Shown one piece after another: positions 6,969 through 14,313 of a stretch of DNA of 30,310 bases. Origin of the DNA: a virus. The translations under genes were made by a program, and so were the position numbers. The stretch spans positions 1 through 30,310 of the IMG/VR virus record IMGVR_UViG_3300045967_000031. The stretch is one strand, 5' to 3'. The notes beneath the pieces are model-generated. The model was not told the origin of the DNA, did not search any database, and was given only the letters and a program-made list of their open reading frames with translations. How positions within the stretch are numbered: position 1 is the stretch's first letter; each line of letters starts with the position of its first letter.

Positions 6969-8593
6969 TCCTGATGGTCCCGCGCGACGCCGAGCTCTGG
7001 CCGTCCCTCGGCGGTCAGGTCTGCGACTTCATCGAGCAGAACATGGTGTTCGGCCCGGGCGACCTCCGCGGGCAGCCGGTGATCCTCGACGACGAGTGGC
7101 GCGCGCTCATTTACCGGATGTATGAGGTCTACCCGCAGGGCCACGACCTCGCCGGCCGTCGGCGGTTTAAGCGGTGCGGGCTGATGCTGCCGAAGGGGCT
7201 CGCGAAGACCGAGAAGGCCGCGATGCTCGCTATCTGCGAGCTCCACCCGGAGGCGCCGGTGCGCTGCACCGGATTCACTCGGCAGGGCGAGCCGATCGGC
7301 GGTCCAGTGACGGACCCGTACATCCCGCTCGTGGCAACGTCGCAGGAACAATCCGACGAGCTCGCGTTCACCGCGATGCGCGTGATCGTGGAGAACTCGC
7401 CGCTACGCGACGACTTCGACATCGGCCTCGAGCGGATCCTGCGCAAGCGCGGCGACGGCAAGGCCGAGGCGCTCTCGACGAATCCGAACTCACGTGACGG
7501 TGCGCGGACGACGTTCAGCGTGGTCGACGAATCACACCGCCTGACACTCCCGAAACAGAAGCAGGCCTACCAGGTCATGCTCACCAACATCCCGAAGCGG
7601 TACGGCGCGGATGGCTGGATGCTCGAGACGACAACGGCGCCTGAGCCCGGCGCGGGATCCGTGGCCGAAGGAACGCTGGATTACGCGCGCTCGGTGGACG
7701 AGGGCCGTGCCATCGACACGACGAGCCTCTTCTTCTTCTATCGCTACGCCGCCGAGCAGCATAACTTCTCGACGGCCGATGGCCGCATGGATGGGCTGAA
7801 GGACGCGAGCGGCGAGGCCTGGCGATGGCGCGATCTCGTGTCGATTGCGGCGCTGTGGGACGACCCAGGCCAGGATCACGCGTATCTCGAGCGCGTCTAC
7901 GGCAACCGGCTGGTGAGGGGCACGACGCAGGCGTTCTCCGTGATGCGGTGGCGGGAGCTCGCGGCGCCGCGGCCGGTGGAGCCCGGGACGCTGATCACGG
8001 TCGGCTTCGACGGATCACAGTTCCACGACTCGACGGCGATCGTCTGCACGGAAGTCGCGACGGGCTACCAGTGGCTCGCGCAGGCCTGGGAGAAGCCGGC
8101 CACCTGGCCGGACGGCAAGCAGTGGCAGGTGCCGGCGGAAGAGGTCGACGCGTGCGTCCATCGGTTGTTCGAGACGTTCAACGTCTGGCGCATGTACTGC
8201 GATCCTCCCTACTGGCAATCGTGGGTGTCGAAGTGGATCGGCATCTGGGGGAAGGAACGCGTCCTGGAGTGGTGGACGAATCGCCGCGGGCCGATGTGTG
8301 CCGCGCTCGAGGCCTTCAATACCTCCATCCGTGACGGGTCGATCTCGCACGACGGATCGAAGGTGTACGAGCGGCACATCGGGAACGCTCGTCGGAAGAA
8401 CCTCCCGATGCTCGACGACCAGGGCAAGCCGATCTGGCTGATCGAGAAGGAGCGGCACGACTCGCCGAACAAGATCGACGTCGCGATGGCCGGCGTCCTG
8501 TCGTGGGAGGCGCGGAACGACGCGATCGCGGCGGGCGTGCTCGTGCCGGTGCCTGAGCCGCAGTATCAGGCGCTCATATTTTCGGGGCGGTGA
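6965..8593 (+). CDS. terL: Terminase large subunit, 542 aa
   Basis: This is the ATP-driven DNA packaging motor and headful or site-specific nuclease. The N-terminal ATPase shows a Walker A variant LPKGLAKTEKAA (about 75-86), like the 'PKG-aKt' form in many large terminases, and a Walker B TTFSVVDESHRL (about 180-191). The C-terminal nuclease begins at LITVGFDGSQFHDSTAIV (about 343-360; first acidic residue D), continues with YCDPPYW (about 415), and has a late acidic site in KIDVAMAGVLSWEA (about 503-516). The length is normal. ATG 6965 is chosen because it overlaps the zinc-ribbon stop; a 38-residue upstream extension of the same frame has no homology and overlaps that gene. Confidence 0.92.
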   Translation: MILMVPRDAELWPSLGGQVCDFIEQNMVFGPGDLRGQPVILDDEWRALIYRMYEVYPQGHDLAGRRRFKRCGLMLPKGLAKTEKAAMLAICELHPEAPVRCTGFTRQGEPIGGPVTDPYIPLVATSQEQSDELAFTAMRVIVENSPLRDDFDIGLERILRKRGDGKAEALSTNPNSRDGARTTFSVVDESHRLTLPKQKQAYQVMLTNIPKRYGADGWMLETTTAPEPGAGSVAEGTLDYARSVDEGRAIDTTSLFFFYRYAAEQHNFSTADGRMDGLKDASGEAWRWRDLVSIAALWDDPGQDHAYLERVYGNRLVRGTTQAFSVMRWRELAAPRPVEPGTLITVGFDGSQFHDSTAIVCTEVATGYQWLAQAWEKPATWPDGKQWQVPAEEVDACVHRLFETFNVWRMYCDPPYWQSWVSKWIGIWGKERVLEWWTNRRGPMCAALEAFNTSIRDGSISHDGSKVYERHIGNARRKNLPMLDDQGKPIWLIEKERHDSPNKIDVAMAGVLSWEARNDAIAAGVLVPVPEPQYQALIFSGR

Positions 8594-8596
8594 CGC

Positions 8597-8827
8597 ATGG
8601 GTGAACCGCAGCTCGTGATCGTGTCGCGTGGGCGTGGACGACCGAAGGCGAAAGAGCAGGGATCCAGCGTGTCGACGTGGATCCCGGAGACACAACACGA
8701 CTTCCTCGTGCGACTCGCCGACGAACGATCGACGAGTGTGTCTCAAGTCCTTCGAGACCTAGTGGATACCGCGCATCGAGTCGTCCAAAAACGGCGCGCG
8801 GCGGTCAAGTCTCCCGGGTTGAAGTAG
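8597..8827 (+). CDS. Ribbon-helix-helix DNA-binding protein, 76 aa
   Basis: The core reads SSVSTWIPETQHDFLVRLAD then STSVSQVLRDLVDTAH (about 26-60), which fits a ribbon-helix-helix: one strand followed by two helices. An N-terminal RGRGRPK is an AT-hook-like minor-groove motif. Such dimers bind palindromic operators. The gene lies 3 bases after terL and 63 bases before the capsid gene, and a perfect 13-bp inverted repeat sits over the capsid start, which makes it a candidate operator. A packaging accessory role is also possible. No experimental link is visible in the sequence. Confidence 0.65.
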   Translation: MGEPQLVIVSRGRGRPKAKEQGSSVSTWIPETQHDFLVRLADERSTSVSQVLRDLVDTAHRVVQKRRAAVKSPGLK

Positions 8828-8890
8828 CCATTTTCCTAACTACACAAATCAGCGCGTCGTCCAAGCGGCTGAGCATGGACGGCGATCCCC
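8828..8890. other. Leader region of the capsid gene
   Basis: A 63-base gap, the first clear break in the packaging-head operon. Its first half (8828-8850) is relatively A/T-rich and could carry a promoter, but I see no strong -35/-10 pair. No Shine-Dalgarno precedes the ATG at 8891. Confidence 0.35.
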
Positions 8891-8901
8891 ATGCTCAGCC
8901 G
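8866..8901 (+). promoter_or_regulatory. 13-bp perfect stem-loop over the capsid start codon
   Basis: CGGCTGAGCATGG (8866-8878) pairs perfectly with CCATGCTCAGCCG (8889-8901) around a 10-base loop. The ATG of the protease-capsid gene (8891-8893) lies inside the right arm, and four T follow at 8906-8909. As RNA it would hide the start codon or act as an attenuator; as DNA it would be an operator-like palindrome for a dimeric regulator. Confidence 0.75.
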
Positions 8902-10858
8902 GGCGTTTTCCGTTCTCACGGTCAAGTCGATCGACGAGGATCAGCGCATCATCCGCGGCGTCGCGACGACGCCCGAAGCTGACCGGATCGGCGACATCGT
9001 CGAGCCGCTCGGCGCCATCTTCAAGAATCCCCTCCCACTGTTGCTGTTCCACAAGGCCGACAAGCCGGTCGGGACGGCGGTCTTCGATACGCCCACGAAA
9101 AAAGGCATCGACTTTACGGCGAGCCTGCCGCGGATCAACGAGCCGGGCACGCTGAGGGACCGCGTTGAGGAAGCCTGGCAGTCGCTGAAGGCCGGCTTGA
9201 TTCGCGGCGTCTCGATCGGGTTCAACGCGCTCGAGGACGGCGTCGAGCTCCTCAAGACCGGCGGCCTCCGGTTCACGAAGATCGAGATCCTCGAACTCTC
9301 ACTCGTCACGGTGCCGGCGAACGCGTCGGCGTCGATTCAAACGATCAAAAGCATCGTCGCCGAGCAATTCGCCATGCCTGCGCAAAACGCTCGCGGCTCT
9401 TCCTCGTCCGGTGCCTCGGACACATCTCGAAGGACTGGACCGATGAAGAAAACCATCGCGGAACGGAAGCAGGTCTGCGTCGCCGAGAAGGCGGCCAAAG
9501 TCGCGCGCATGAATGAACTCATGGGCGAGGACGACGGCGCGACACTCGACGCGGCCGGGCAGGAAGCATTCGCCACGCTGACCGACGAGATCAAGGCGAT
9601 CGACGATCAGCTCGCGCGTCTCGAGACGCTCGATCGCGTGACTCGCGAGTCGGCGGTCGTCGTCAAAGGGGGGACTCCCGAGGAGGCCTCGACGGCGCGG
9701 TCGACGCAGACGTCGCGCGTGATCACGTTCAAAGAAAACCTGCCGCCCGGGTATCAGCTCGCGCGCGCGGTCATCTGCAAGATCAACGCGTACATCAATC
9801 ACGTCAACGCCTACGAGGTGGCGAAGGGACTCTTCCCGAGCGACACGCGCGTCCAGGAATACCTCCGGCCGCAGTACCAGCGCGGCACCGTCGCGGCCGG
9901 CACGACGACCGACACAGACTGGGCGACGGCCCTCGTCGATCCGACGAACCTCGCGAGCGAGTTCATCGAGTATCTGCGTCCGATGACGATCGTCGGGAAG
10001 TTCGGGACCGGCGGCATTCCGGCGCTGCGGAACGTCCCGTTCAATGTGCGCATCGTCGGACAGACGACTGGCGGGACGGCGAACTGGGTCGGTCAGGCGA
10101 AGCCGAAACCGCTCACGAAGTTCCACTTTGCGCCGACCACGCTCACGTGGGCGAAGATCGCCGCGATCTCGGTCATTTCCGACGAGCTCGCGCGGTTCTC
10201 GGTGCCCGGCGCGGAAGGTCTCGTCCGCGATGCCCTGTCCGAGACGATCGTCGAGAAGATCGATACCGACTTCATCGATCCCGATGTCGCGGTCTCGGCG
10301 GACGTCTCGCCGGCGTCGATCACGAACGGCGTGACGCCGCTCTCGTCTGCTGGGACGTCGGCGGACAACATCCGATCGGACATTCAGAACCTGCTCGAGC
10401 AGTTCATTCTCAATAACCAGCGGGTGACCGGTCTCGTGCTGATCATGCCGGAGACGCTGGCACTCGCCGCGTCGATCATGGTCAACGACCTCGGGCAGCG
10501 GGAATTCCCGGACCTCGAAGTCGGCGGCGGTCGTCTGCTCGGGATCCCGGTCATCACGTCGCAGTATGCGGCGGACGAAGGGACACACGGCAACCTGCTG
10601 ATCGCGGTCAACGCGCGCGAGGTCTTCCTGTCGGACGACGGGCAGGTCTCGATCGACGTGAGCCGCGAGGCCGCACTCGAGATGCTCGACACCGGGTTCA
10701 CGCAAAGCCAGCCGACCGGCGCGTCGCTCGTGTCGCTGTGGCAGAACAACTTGCTCGGCATCAAGGCGGAGCGCTACATCAACTGGAAGAAGCGGCGCGC
10801 CGAAGCCGTGTCGTACATGGACGACGTGAACTGGGGCAGCGTAGGCAGCCCGGCGTAG
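8891..10858 (+). CDS. Fused prohead protease and HK97-type major capsid protein, 655 aa
   Basis: Residues 1-155 match the HK97 prohead protease (peptidase U35): IRGVATTPEADRIGDIVEPLG, the catalytic His in LLLFHKADKPVGT (about 54), the catalytic Ser in IRGVSIGFN (about 106), then ILELSLVTVPANASA. A low-complexity Ser/Gly linker (about 160-184) follows. From M185 (MKKTIAERKQ) comes a coiled-coil delta or scaffold region (to about 255), and then an HK97-fold capsid (about 285-655). The fusion means protease and shell protein are made as one chain unless an internal start is used; ATG 9443 has AAGGA 8 bases upstream. No separate protease or capsid gene is present in the window. The capsid should self-assemble with protease inside and be matured by it. 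Confidence 0.9.
   Translation: MLSRAFSVLTVKSIDEDQRIIRGVATTPEADRIGDIVEPLGAIFKNPLPLLLFHKADKPVGTAVFDTPTKKGIDFTASLPRINEPGTLRDRVEEAWQSLKAGLIRGVSIGFNALEDGVELLKTGGLRFTKIEILELSLVTVPANASASIQTIKSIVAEQFAMPAQNARGSSSSGASDTSRRTGPMKKTIAERKQVCVAEKAAKVARMNELMGEDDGATLDAAGQEAFATLTDEIKAIDDQLARLETLDRVTRESAVVVKGGTPEEASTARSTQTSRVITFKENLPPGYQLARAVICKINAYINHVNAYEVAKGLFPSDTRVQEYLRPQYQRGTVAAGTTTDTDWATALVDPTNLASEFIEYLRPMTIVGKFGTGGIPALRNVPFNVRIVGQTTGGTANWVGQAKPKPLTKFHFAPTTLTWAKIAAISVISDELARFSVPGAEGLVRDALSETIVEKIDTDFIDPDVAVSADVSPASITNGVTPLSSAGTSADNIRSDIQNLLEQFILNNQRVTGLVLIMPETLALAASIMVNDLGQREFPDLEVGGGRLLGIPVITSQYAADEGTHGNLLIAVNAREVFLSDDGQVSIDVSREAALEMLDTGFTQSQPTGASLVSLWQNNLLGIKAERYINWKKRRAEAVSYMDDVNWGSVGSPA
9430..9445 (+). 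promoter_or_regulatory. Internal ribosome binding site and in-frame start for unfused capsid protein
   Basis: AAGGA (9430-9434) lies 8 bases before ATG 9443, which is in frame with the fusion at residue 185. The predicted product starts MKKTIAERKQ and is a 471-residue delta-domain plus capsid protein of ordinary size. The upstream linker is low in complexity, so the internal start falls exactly at the domain boundary. Confidence 0.6.
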
Positions 10859-10879
10859 CGTCGTTTCGGATCGTTTGGG

Positions 10880-10911
10880 GGCCGGGTCAGGCGGGCGAGC
10901 CTGGTCCGGCC
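10880..10911 (+). terminator. Strong stem-loop after the capsid gene
   Basis: GGCCGGGTCAGGC (10880-10892) can pair along its full 13-base length with GCCTGGTCCGGCC (10899-10911), using two G-U pairs, around a 6-base loop. It begins 21 bases after the capsid stop. No U-run follows, so it may be a weak terminator or an mRNA 3'-end stabiliser rather than a full intrinsic terminator. Confidence 0.55.
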
Positions 10912-10923
10912 GTTGTGTGATCT

Positions 10924-11160
10924 ATGCACCTGACTCCGATGGTCGCGCTCGTGGACTTTTCCTTCCGCACACGCACGGCGAAGGCCGGCGAACGATTCGA
11001 CGCGACGCCGGTCGAGCGGATCGTGCTCAAAGCACGCAAGCAGGCGCGATTCGCGACGGCCGCCGACGATGTCGCGGTCGATCCGGCGCCTGACACACCG
11101 ACACGCAAGCGCAAGCGCACATACAGGCGCCGCGACCTCGTCGCGGAGCCGAAGGCGTGA
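10924..11160 (+). CDS. Hypothetical protein, 78 aa
   Basis: The protein starts MHLTPMVALVDFSFRTRTAKAGERF and ends with a strongly basic segment (TRKRKRTYRRRDL). The 'G--F-a-p-e---l' pattern in the first half resembles small phage proteins that begin with a short SH3-like strand pair. It lies between capsid and portal and overlaps the portal start by 4 bases (GTGA). No specific function can be assigned. The basic tail may bind DNA or RNA. Confidence 0.6.
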   Translation: MHLTPMVALVDFSFRTRTAKAGERFDATPVERIVLKARKQARFATAADDVAVDPAPDTPTRKRKRTYRRRDLVAEPKA

Positions 11161-12581
11161 CGTTCAAGGCCTTCGTCGGTCGGGTCCGAGACTTCTTCTT
11201 CTACAAAGCCGCTCCGCAGAACCTGTCCTCGGTCAACAGCCAGGGCGGCTGGTGGCCGCTCGTCCGGGAGCCGTACGCCGGCGCCTGGCAGCAGAACGTC
11301 ACGATCGACGTCACGACGGTGCTCTCGCATCCGGCGCTGTTCGCCTGCGCGACGCTGATCGCGTCCGACGTCGCGAAGATGCGGCTCAAGCTGGTGCAGC
11401 AGCGGATGCCGGGGCTCTGGGTCGAGGCCGAGAACGTCGCGTATGGGTCGGTGATCCGCAAGCCGAACCACTATCAGAACCGGATCCAGTTCTACGAGTC
11501 GTGGGTCCTCTCGAAGAATACGCGCGGGAATACCTACGTCCTAAAGTCGCGCGATAACCGCAGCGTCGTCGACGGGATGTATGTCCTCGACCCGCTCCGC
11601 TGCCGGCCGCTCGTCGCGCCAAACGGCGACGTTTTTTACGAACTGAAGACCGACAACCTGTCGGCGCCGGCGCTCGAGCAGATCCCGACCCTCGAAGGCA
11701 AGCAGATCGTCGCGCCGGCGACCGAGGTGATCCACGACCGGATGAACACGCTGTTCCATCCGCTCGTCGGCATTGCGCCGATCTACGCGTGCGGCCTCGC
11801 GGCGATGCAGGGGATCCGGATCCAGGAGAACTCGACCGTCTTTTTCTCGAGCGGATCGAATCCTGGGGGCGTGCTGACGGCGCCGGGGTTCATCAACGAC
11901 GACACGGCGAAGCGGCTGAAAAAGTACTGGGAGGAGAACTTCACCGGCGCCAACGTCGGGAAGGTCGCGATCCTCGGCGACGGGCTGAAGTTCGAAAAGA
12001 TGTCGGTCAACGCCGTCGACTCGCAGCTGATCGAGCAGGACCAGTCGACGTCGCTGAAGATCTGCACGGCCTACAAAGTCCCGCCCTACAAGATCGGGAT
12101 CGGCCCGTATCCGAATACGAACTCCGTCGAGGCGCTCGATCAGCAGTACTACTCCCAATGCCTGCAGATTTATCTCGAGGCGATCGAGATCTGCCTGGAC
12201 GAAGGCCTCGGCATGGCACGGGACGGGGCGCCGCAGGAGTGGGGGACGGAATTCGACCTCGACGACCTGATGCGGATGGATACGGCGACGCTCGTCCGGA
12301 CGGCGTCGGAGTCGCTGAAGGGCGGCATGTCACCGAACGAGGCGCGGCGGAAGTTCTTCGGCCTCGGGCCCGTCACGGGCGGTGATTCGCCATACCTGCA
12401 GCAGCAGAACTTCTCGCTCGAGGCGCTCGCGAAGCGCGACGCGCAGGACGATCCGTTCGCGAGCAAGAGCAGCAGTACACCGGCACCGGCGCCGCAGTCG
12501 TCAGGGGCGAGCGACGACACCGCGGCACAGGAGCGCGACATGGTGGAGATGTTGAGGAAAGAACTCGGGCTCGCCGCATGA
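11157..12581 (+). CDS. Portal protein (HK97 family), 474 aa
   Basis: The portal forms the dodecameric ring through which DNA enters and leaves the head. Visible family features are VTTVLSHPALFACATLIASDVAKMRLKL written as a long first helix (about 45-75), KPNHYQNRIQFYESWVLSKNTRGNTYV as the 'p-n--qt--eF-e-----ll-GNay' motif (about 105-125), VIHDRMNTLFHPLVGIAPI (about 195-212), SSGSNPGGVLTAPGF (about 235-250), and a late KICTAYKVPPYKIGIG (about 305-320). A Ser/Pro/Ala-rich C-terminal tail (about 430-474) is likely flexible. GTG 11157 overlaps the previous stop. The portal follows the capsid gene here, whereas it usually comes before protease and capsid. Confidence 0.9.
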   Translation: MTFKAFVGRVRDFFFYKAAPQNLSSVNSQGGWWPLVREPYAGAWQQNVTIDVTTVLSHPALFACATLIASDVAKMRLKLVQQRMPGLWVEAENVAYGSVIRKPNHYQNRIQFYESWVLSKNTRGNTYVLKSRDNRSVVDGMYVLDPLRCRPLVAPNGDVFYELKTDNLSAPALEQIPTLEGKQIVAPATEVIHDRMNTLFHPLVGIAPIYACGLAAMQGIRIQENSTVFFSSGSNPGGVLTAPGFINDDTAKRLKKYWEENFTGANVGKVAILGDGLKFEKMSVNAVDSQLIEQDQSTSLKICTAYKVPPYKIGIGPYPNTNSVEALDQQYYSQCLQIYLEAIEICLDEGLGMARDGAPQEWGTEFDLDDLMRMDTATLVRTASESLKGGMSPNEARRKFFGLGPVTGGDSPYLQQQNFSLEALAKRDAQDDPFASKSSSTPAPAPQSSGASDDTAAQERDMVEMLRKELGLAA

Positions 12582-13342
12582 CGTCCGAGGATCGGGCCGC
12601 GGTGATCAGAGCGATCGCGCCAGTCATTCGGGAATACGTCGCCGCAGAGATCGCGATGCGAGACACGAAGATCGCGATCCTGATGAACGAGATCTCGGAA
12701 TTGAAGGCCGTCGCGCCGGTGCCGGGGCCGCCGGGACCGCCCGGAGAACGAGGCGAGACGGGCGGCAAAGGCGATCCAGGGGTGCAAGGGGACAAAGGCG
12801 ATCAAGGGATCAAGGGCGACACCGGCGATCGAGGCGACCGAGGCGAGAAAGGCGATCAAGGGATCGCCGGCCGAGACGGGTTGCCCGGCGTGACGGGGCC
12901 TGTCGGGGACAGAGGTCCGCAGGGTGATCGAGGTGAGCGAGGCGATCGGGGCGAGAAGGGCGACACCGGCGACCGCGGCGAAGACGGGCTCGGGTTCGAT
13001 GACCTGGACGTCGTGTACGACGGCGAGCGAACGCTGACGCACCGGTACGTGAGGGGCGAGCGCGTGAAGGAAGTCACGGTCGTCTTCCCGGTGACGATTT
13101 ACCGCGGCGTCTGGACGAATGAGACGCAGTACGAGCGCGGCGATCAGGTGAGCGACGGCGGGTCGACGTGGACGGCGCTCGCGGCGAGCAAGGGGATCAA
13201 GCCCGGACAACGGCTCGAGGCCTCGCGGTGTTGGCAGTTGTCCTCGCAGCGTGGCCGGCAGGGCGAGCGCGGCGCGAAGGGCGATCCGGGCGACCGCGGG
13301 CCGAAGGGCGACCAGGGCGAGCGCGGTCCGAAGGGGTACTAA
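12578..13342 (+). CDS. Collagen-like virion protein with a carbohydrate-binding-type insert, 254 aa
   Basis: An N-terminal helix (about 1-48) is followed by a Gly-X-Y collagen-like stretch (about 52-137) beginning GPPGPPGERGETGGKGDPG and rich in GDRGEKGD-type triplets. A globular insert (about 138-230) contains YRGVWTNETQYERGDQVSD then STWTAL, which matches small chitin- or carbohydrate-binding modules (W----Y--GD-V---G--W-A). A second, shorter collagen-like stretch (about 230-254) ends the protein. Collagen-like segments in phage proteins form trimeric stalks. The protein could be a head fibre or decoration, given its place between portal and connector genes. It is coupled to the portal (ATGA). 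Confidence 0.8.
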   Translation: MTSEDRAAVIRAIAPVIREYVAAEIAMRDTKIAILMNEISELKAVAPVPGPPGPPGERGETGGKGDPGVQGDKGDQGIKGDTGDRGDRGEKGDQGIAGRDGLPGVTGPVGDRGPQGDRGERGDRGEKGDTGDRGEDGLGFDDLDVVYDGERTLTHRYVRGERVKEVTVVFPVTIYRGVWTNETQYERGDQVSDGGSTWTALAASKGIKPGQRLEASRCWQLSSQRGRQGERGAKGDPGDRGPKGDQGERGPKGY

Positions 13343-13687
13343 ATGGCGATCGTGTCACTCGAAACCGCGATGGCGCATCTGCACCTGAACCTCGACGGGG
13401 ACGGCTCGCCGAATCCCTACGAGTCGGACGTGCAGTTGAAGCTCCACCAGGCGACGGCGATCGTCCTCATGCACATCAAACGGCATGAGTATGCCGATTG
13501 GAGCGAGGACACGGATCCGGCGACGGATCCGGAATACGCGCTCGCGTCCGCGGCGATCTTGAAGGTGCTCGGGAACCTGTGGAAGTTCCGCGGCGACGAT
13601 GCGCAGACGCCTGGCGCCGTCGAAGGTCCGCTGACGCCTGACATCGTGCTCCTGCTGTCCGGAATGCGGGATCCGACGATCGCATGA
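13343..13687 (+). CDS. Head-tail connector protein (gp6-like), 114 aa
   Basis: The sequence MAIVSLETAMAHLHLNLDGD then DVQLKLHQATAIVLMHIKRH matches the 'vtLeeak-hLrid-----D--l--li--A---ie-yl' pattern of HK97 gp6 / SPP1 gp15-type head-tail connectors. A second helix pair ASAAILKVLGNLW and a C-terminal LLLSGMRDPTIA complete the small helical fold. It should form the ring under the portal. It starts immediately after the collagen-like gene's stop and overlaps the next gene by 4 bases. The next head genes of this module are 6 kb downstream, after the glycosylation cassette. Confidence 0.75.
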   Translation: MAIVSLETAMAHLHLNLDGDGSPNPYESDVQLKLHQATAIVLMHIKRHEYADWSEDTDPATDPEYALASAAILKVLGNLWKFRGDDAQTPGAVEGPLTPDIVLLLSGMRDPTIA

Positions 13688-14313
13688 AGGCGCCCATCGT
13701 TCCTCGAGCGGCGCGCGTCGAGCGAGACTGGCCGGGATCGACGGTCGTGTGCATCGGCAGCGGTCCAAGCCTGATGCAGGCCGACGTCGACGCCGTCCGC
13801 GGCCGCGCGAAGGTGATCGCGGTCAATGACGCGTACCGTCTCGCGCCGTGGGCAGACGCGCTCTATGCGTGCGACTCGAAGTGGTGGAGGTGGCACGACG
13901 GCGCGCAGGCCTTCGCCGGCGAAAAGTGGGCGATGCAGAGGCCGTCGGCACGGTGGCCGGGCGTCAAGATCCTGCGGAACACCGGCGCGACCGGCCTCGA
14001 GACGAATCCGACCGGCCTCCGGACGGGGCGGAACAGCGGCTACCAGGCGATCAATCTGGCCGTGCACAAAGGGGCGCGGCGGATCATCCTGCTCGGCTAC
14101 GACATGAGCGGCGGCCGGCAGCACTTCTTCGGCGAGCATCCGGATCGCACTGGGGCGCCGTTTGCGTCCTGCCTGCGCGCGTTCGCGACGCTCGTCGAGC
14201 CATTGCAGGCGCGCGGGATCGAGATCGTCAACTGCACCCGGAAGACCGCGCTCGTCTGTTTCCCGTTGCTGCCGCTCGAGGAAGCGCTCCGCGTCGAGGT
14301 CGCGGCCGCGTGA
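13684..14313 (+). CDS. MptE-like / phage 'GSGPSL' Rossmann protein, 209 aa
   Basis: The protein has VVCIGSGPSL (about 21-30) followed by VIAVNDAYRLAPWADALYACDSKWW (about 46-70), NSGYQAINLAVHKGARRIILLGYDM (about 118-142) and a C-terminal EIVNCTRKTALVCFPLLPLEEAL. This is the signature of a phage protein group related to the 6-hydroxymethylpterin pyrophosphokinase MptE-like / DUF115 family, Rossmann-like proteins that often occur beside glycosyltransferases. The substrate is unknown. It starts the cassette, overlaps the gp6-like gene (ATGA) and the radical SAM gene (GTGA). A sugar- or nucleotide-handling role is inferred from family and context. Confidence 0.7.
   Translation: MKAPIVPRAARVERDWPGSTVVCIGSGPSLMQADVDAVRGRAKVIAVNDAYRLAPWADALYACDSKWWRWHDGAQAFAGEKWAMQRPSARWPGVKILRNTGATGLETNPTGLRTGRNSGYQAINLAVHKGARRIILLGYDMSGGRQHFFGEHPDRTGAPFASCLRAFATLVEPLQARGIEIVNCTRKTALVCFPLLPLEEALRVEVAAA

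Noticed and set aside
13848-14309. Upstream extension of the radical SAM frame
   Set aside because: It overlaps the MptE-like gene fully, has no homology, and GTG 14310 gives the same 4-base overlap seen at other junctions of the cassette.
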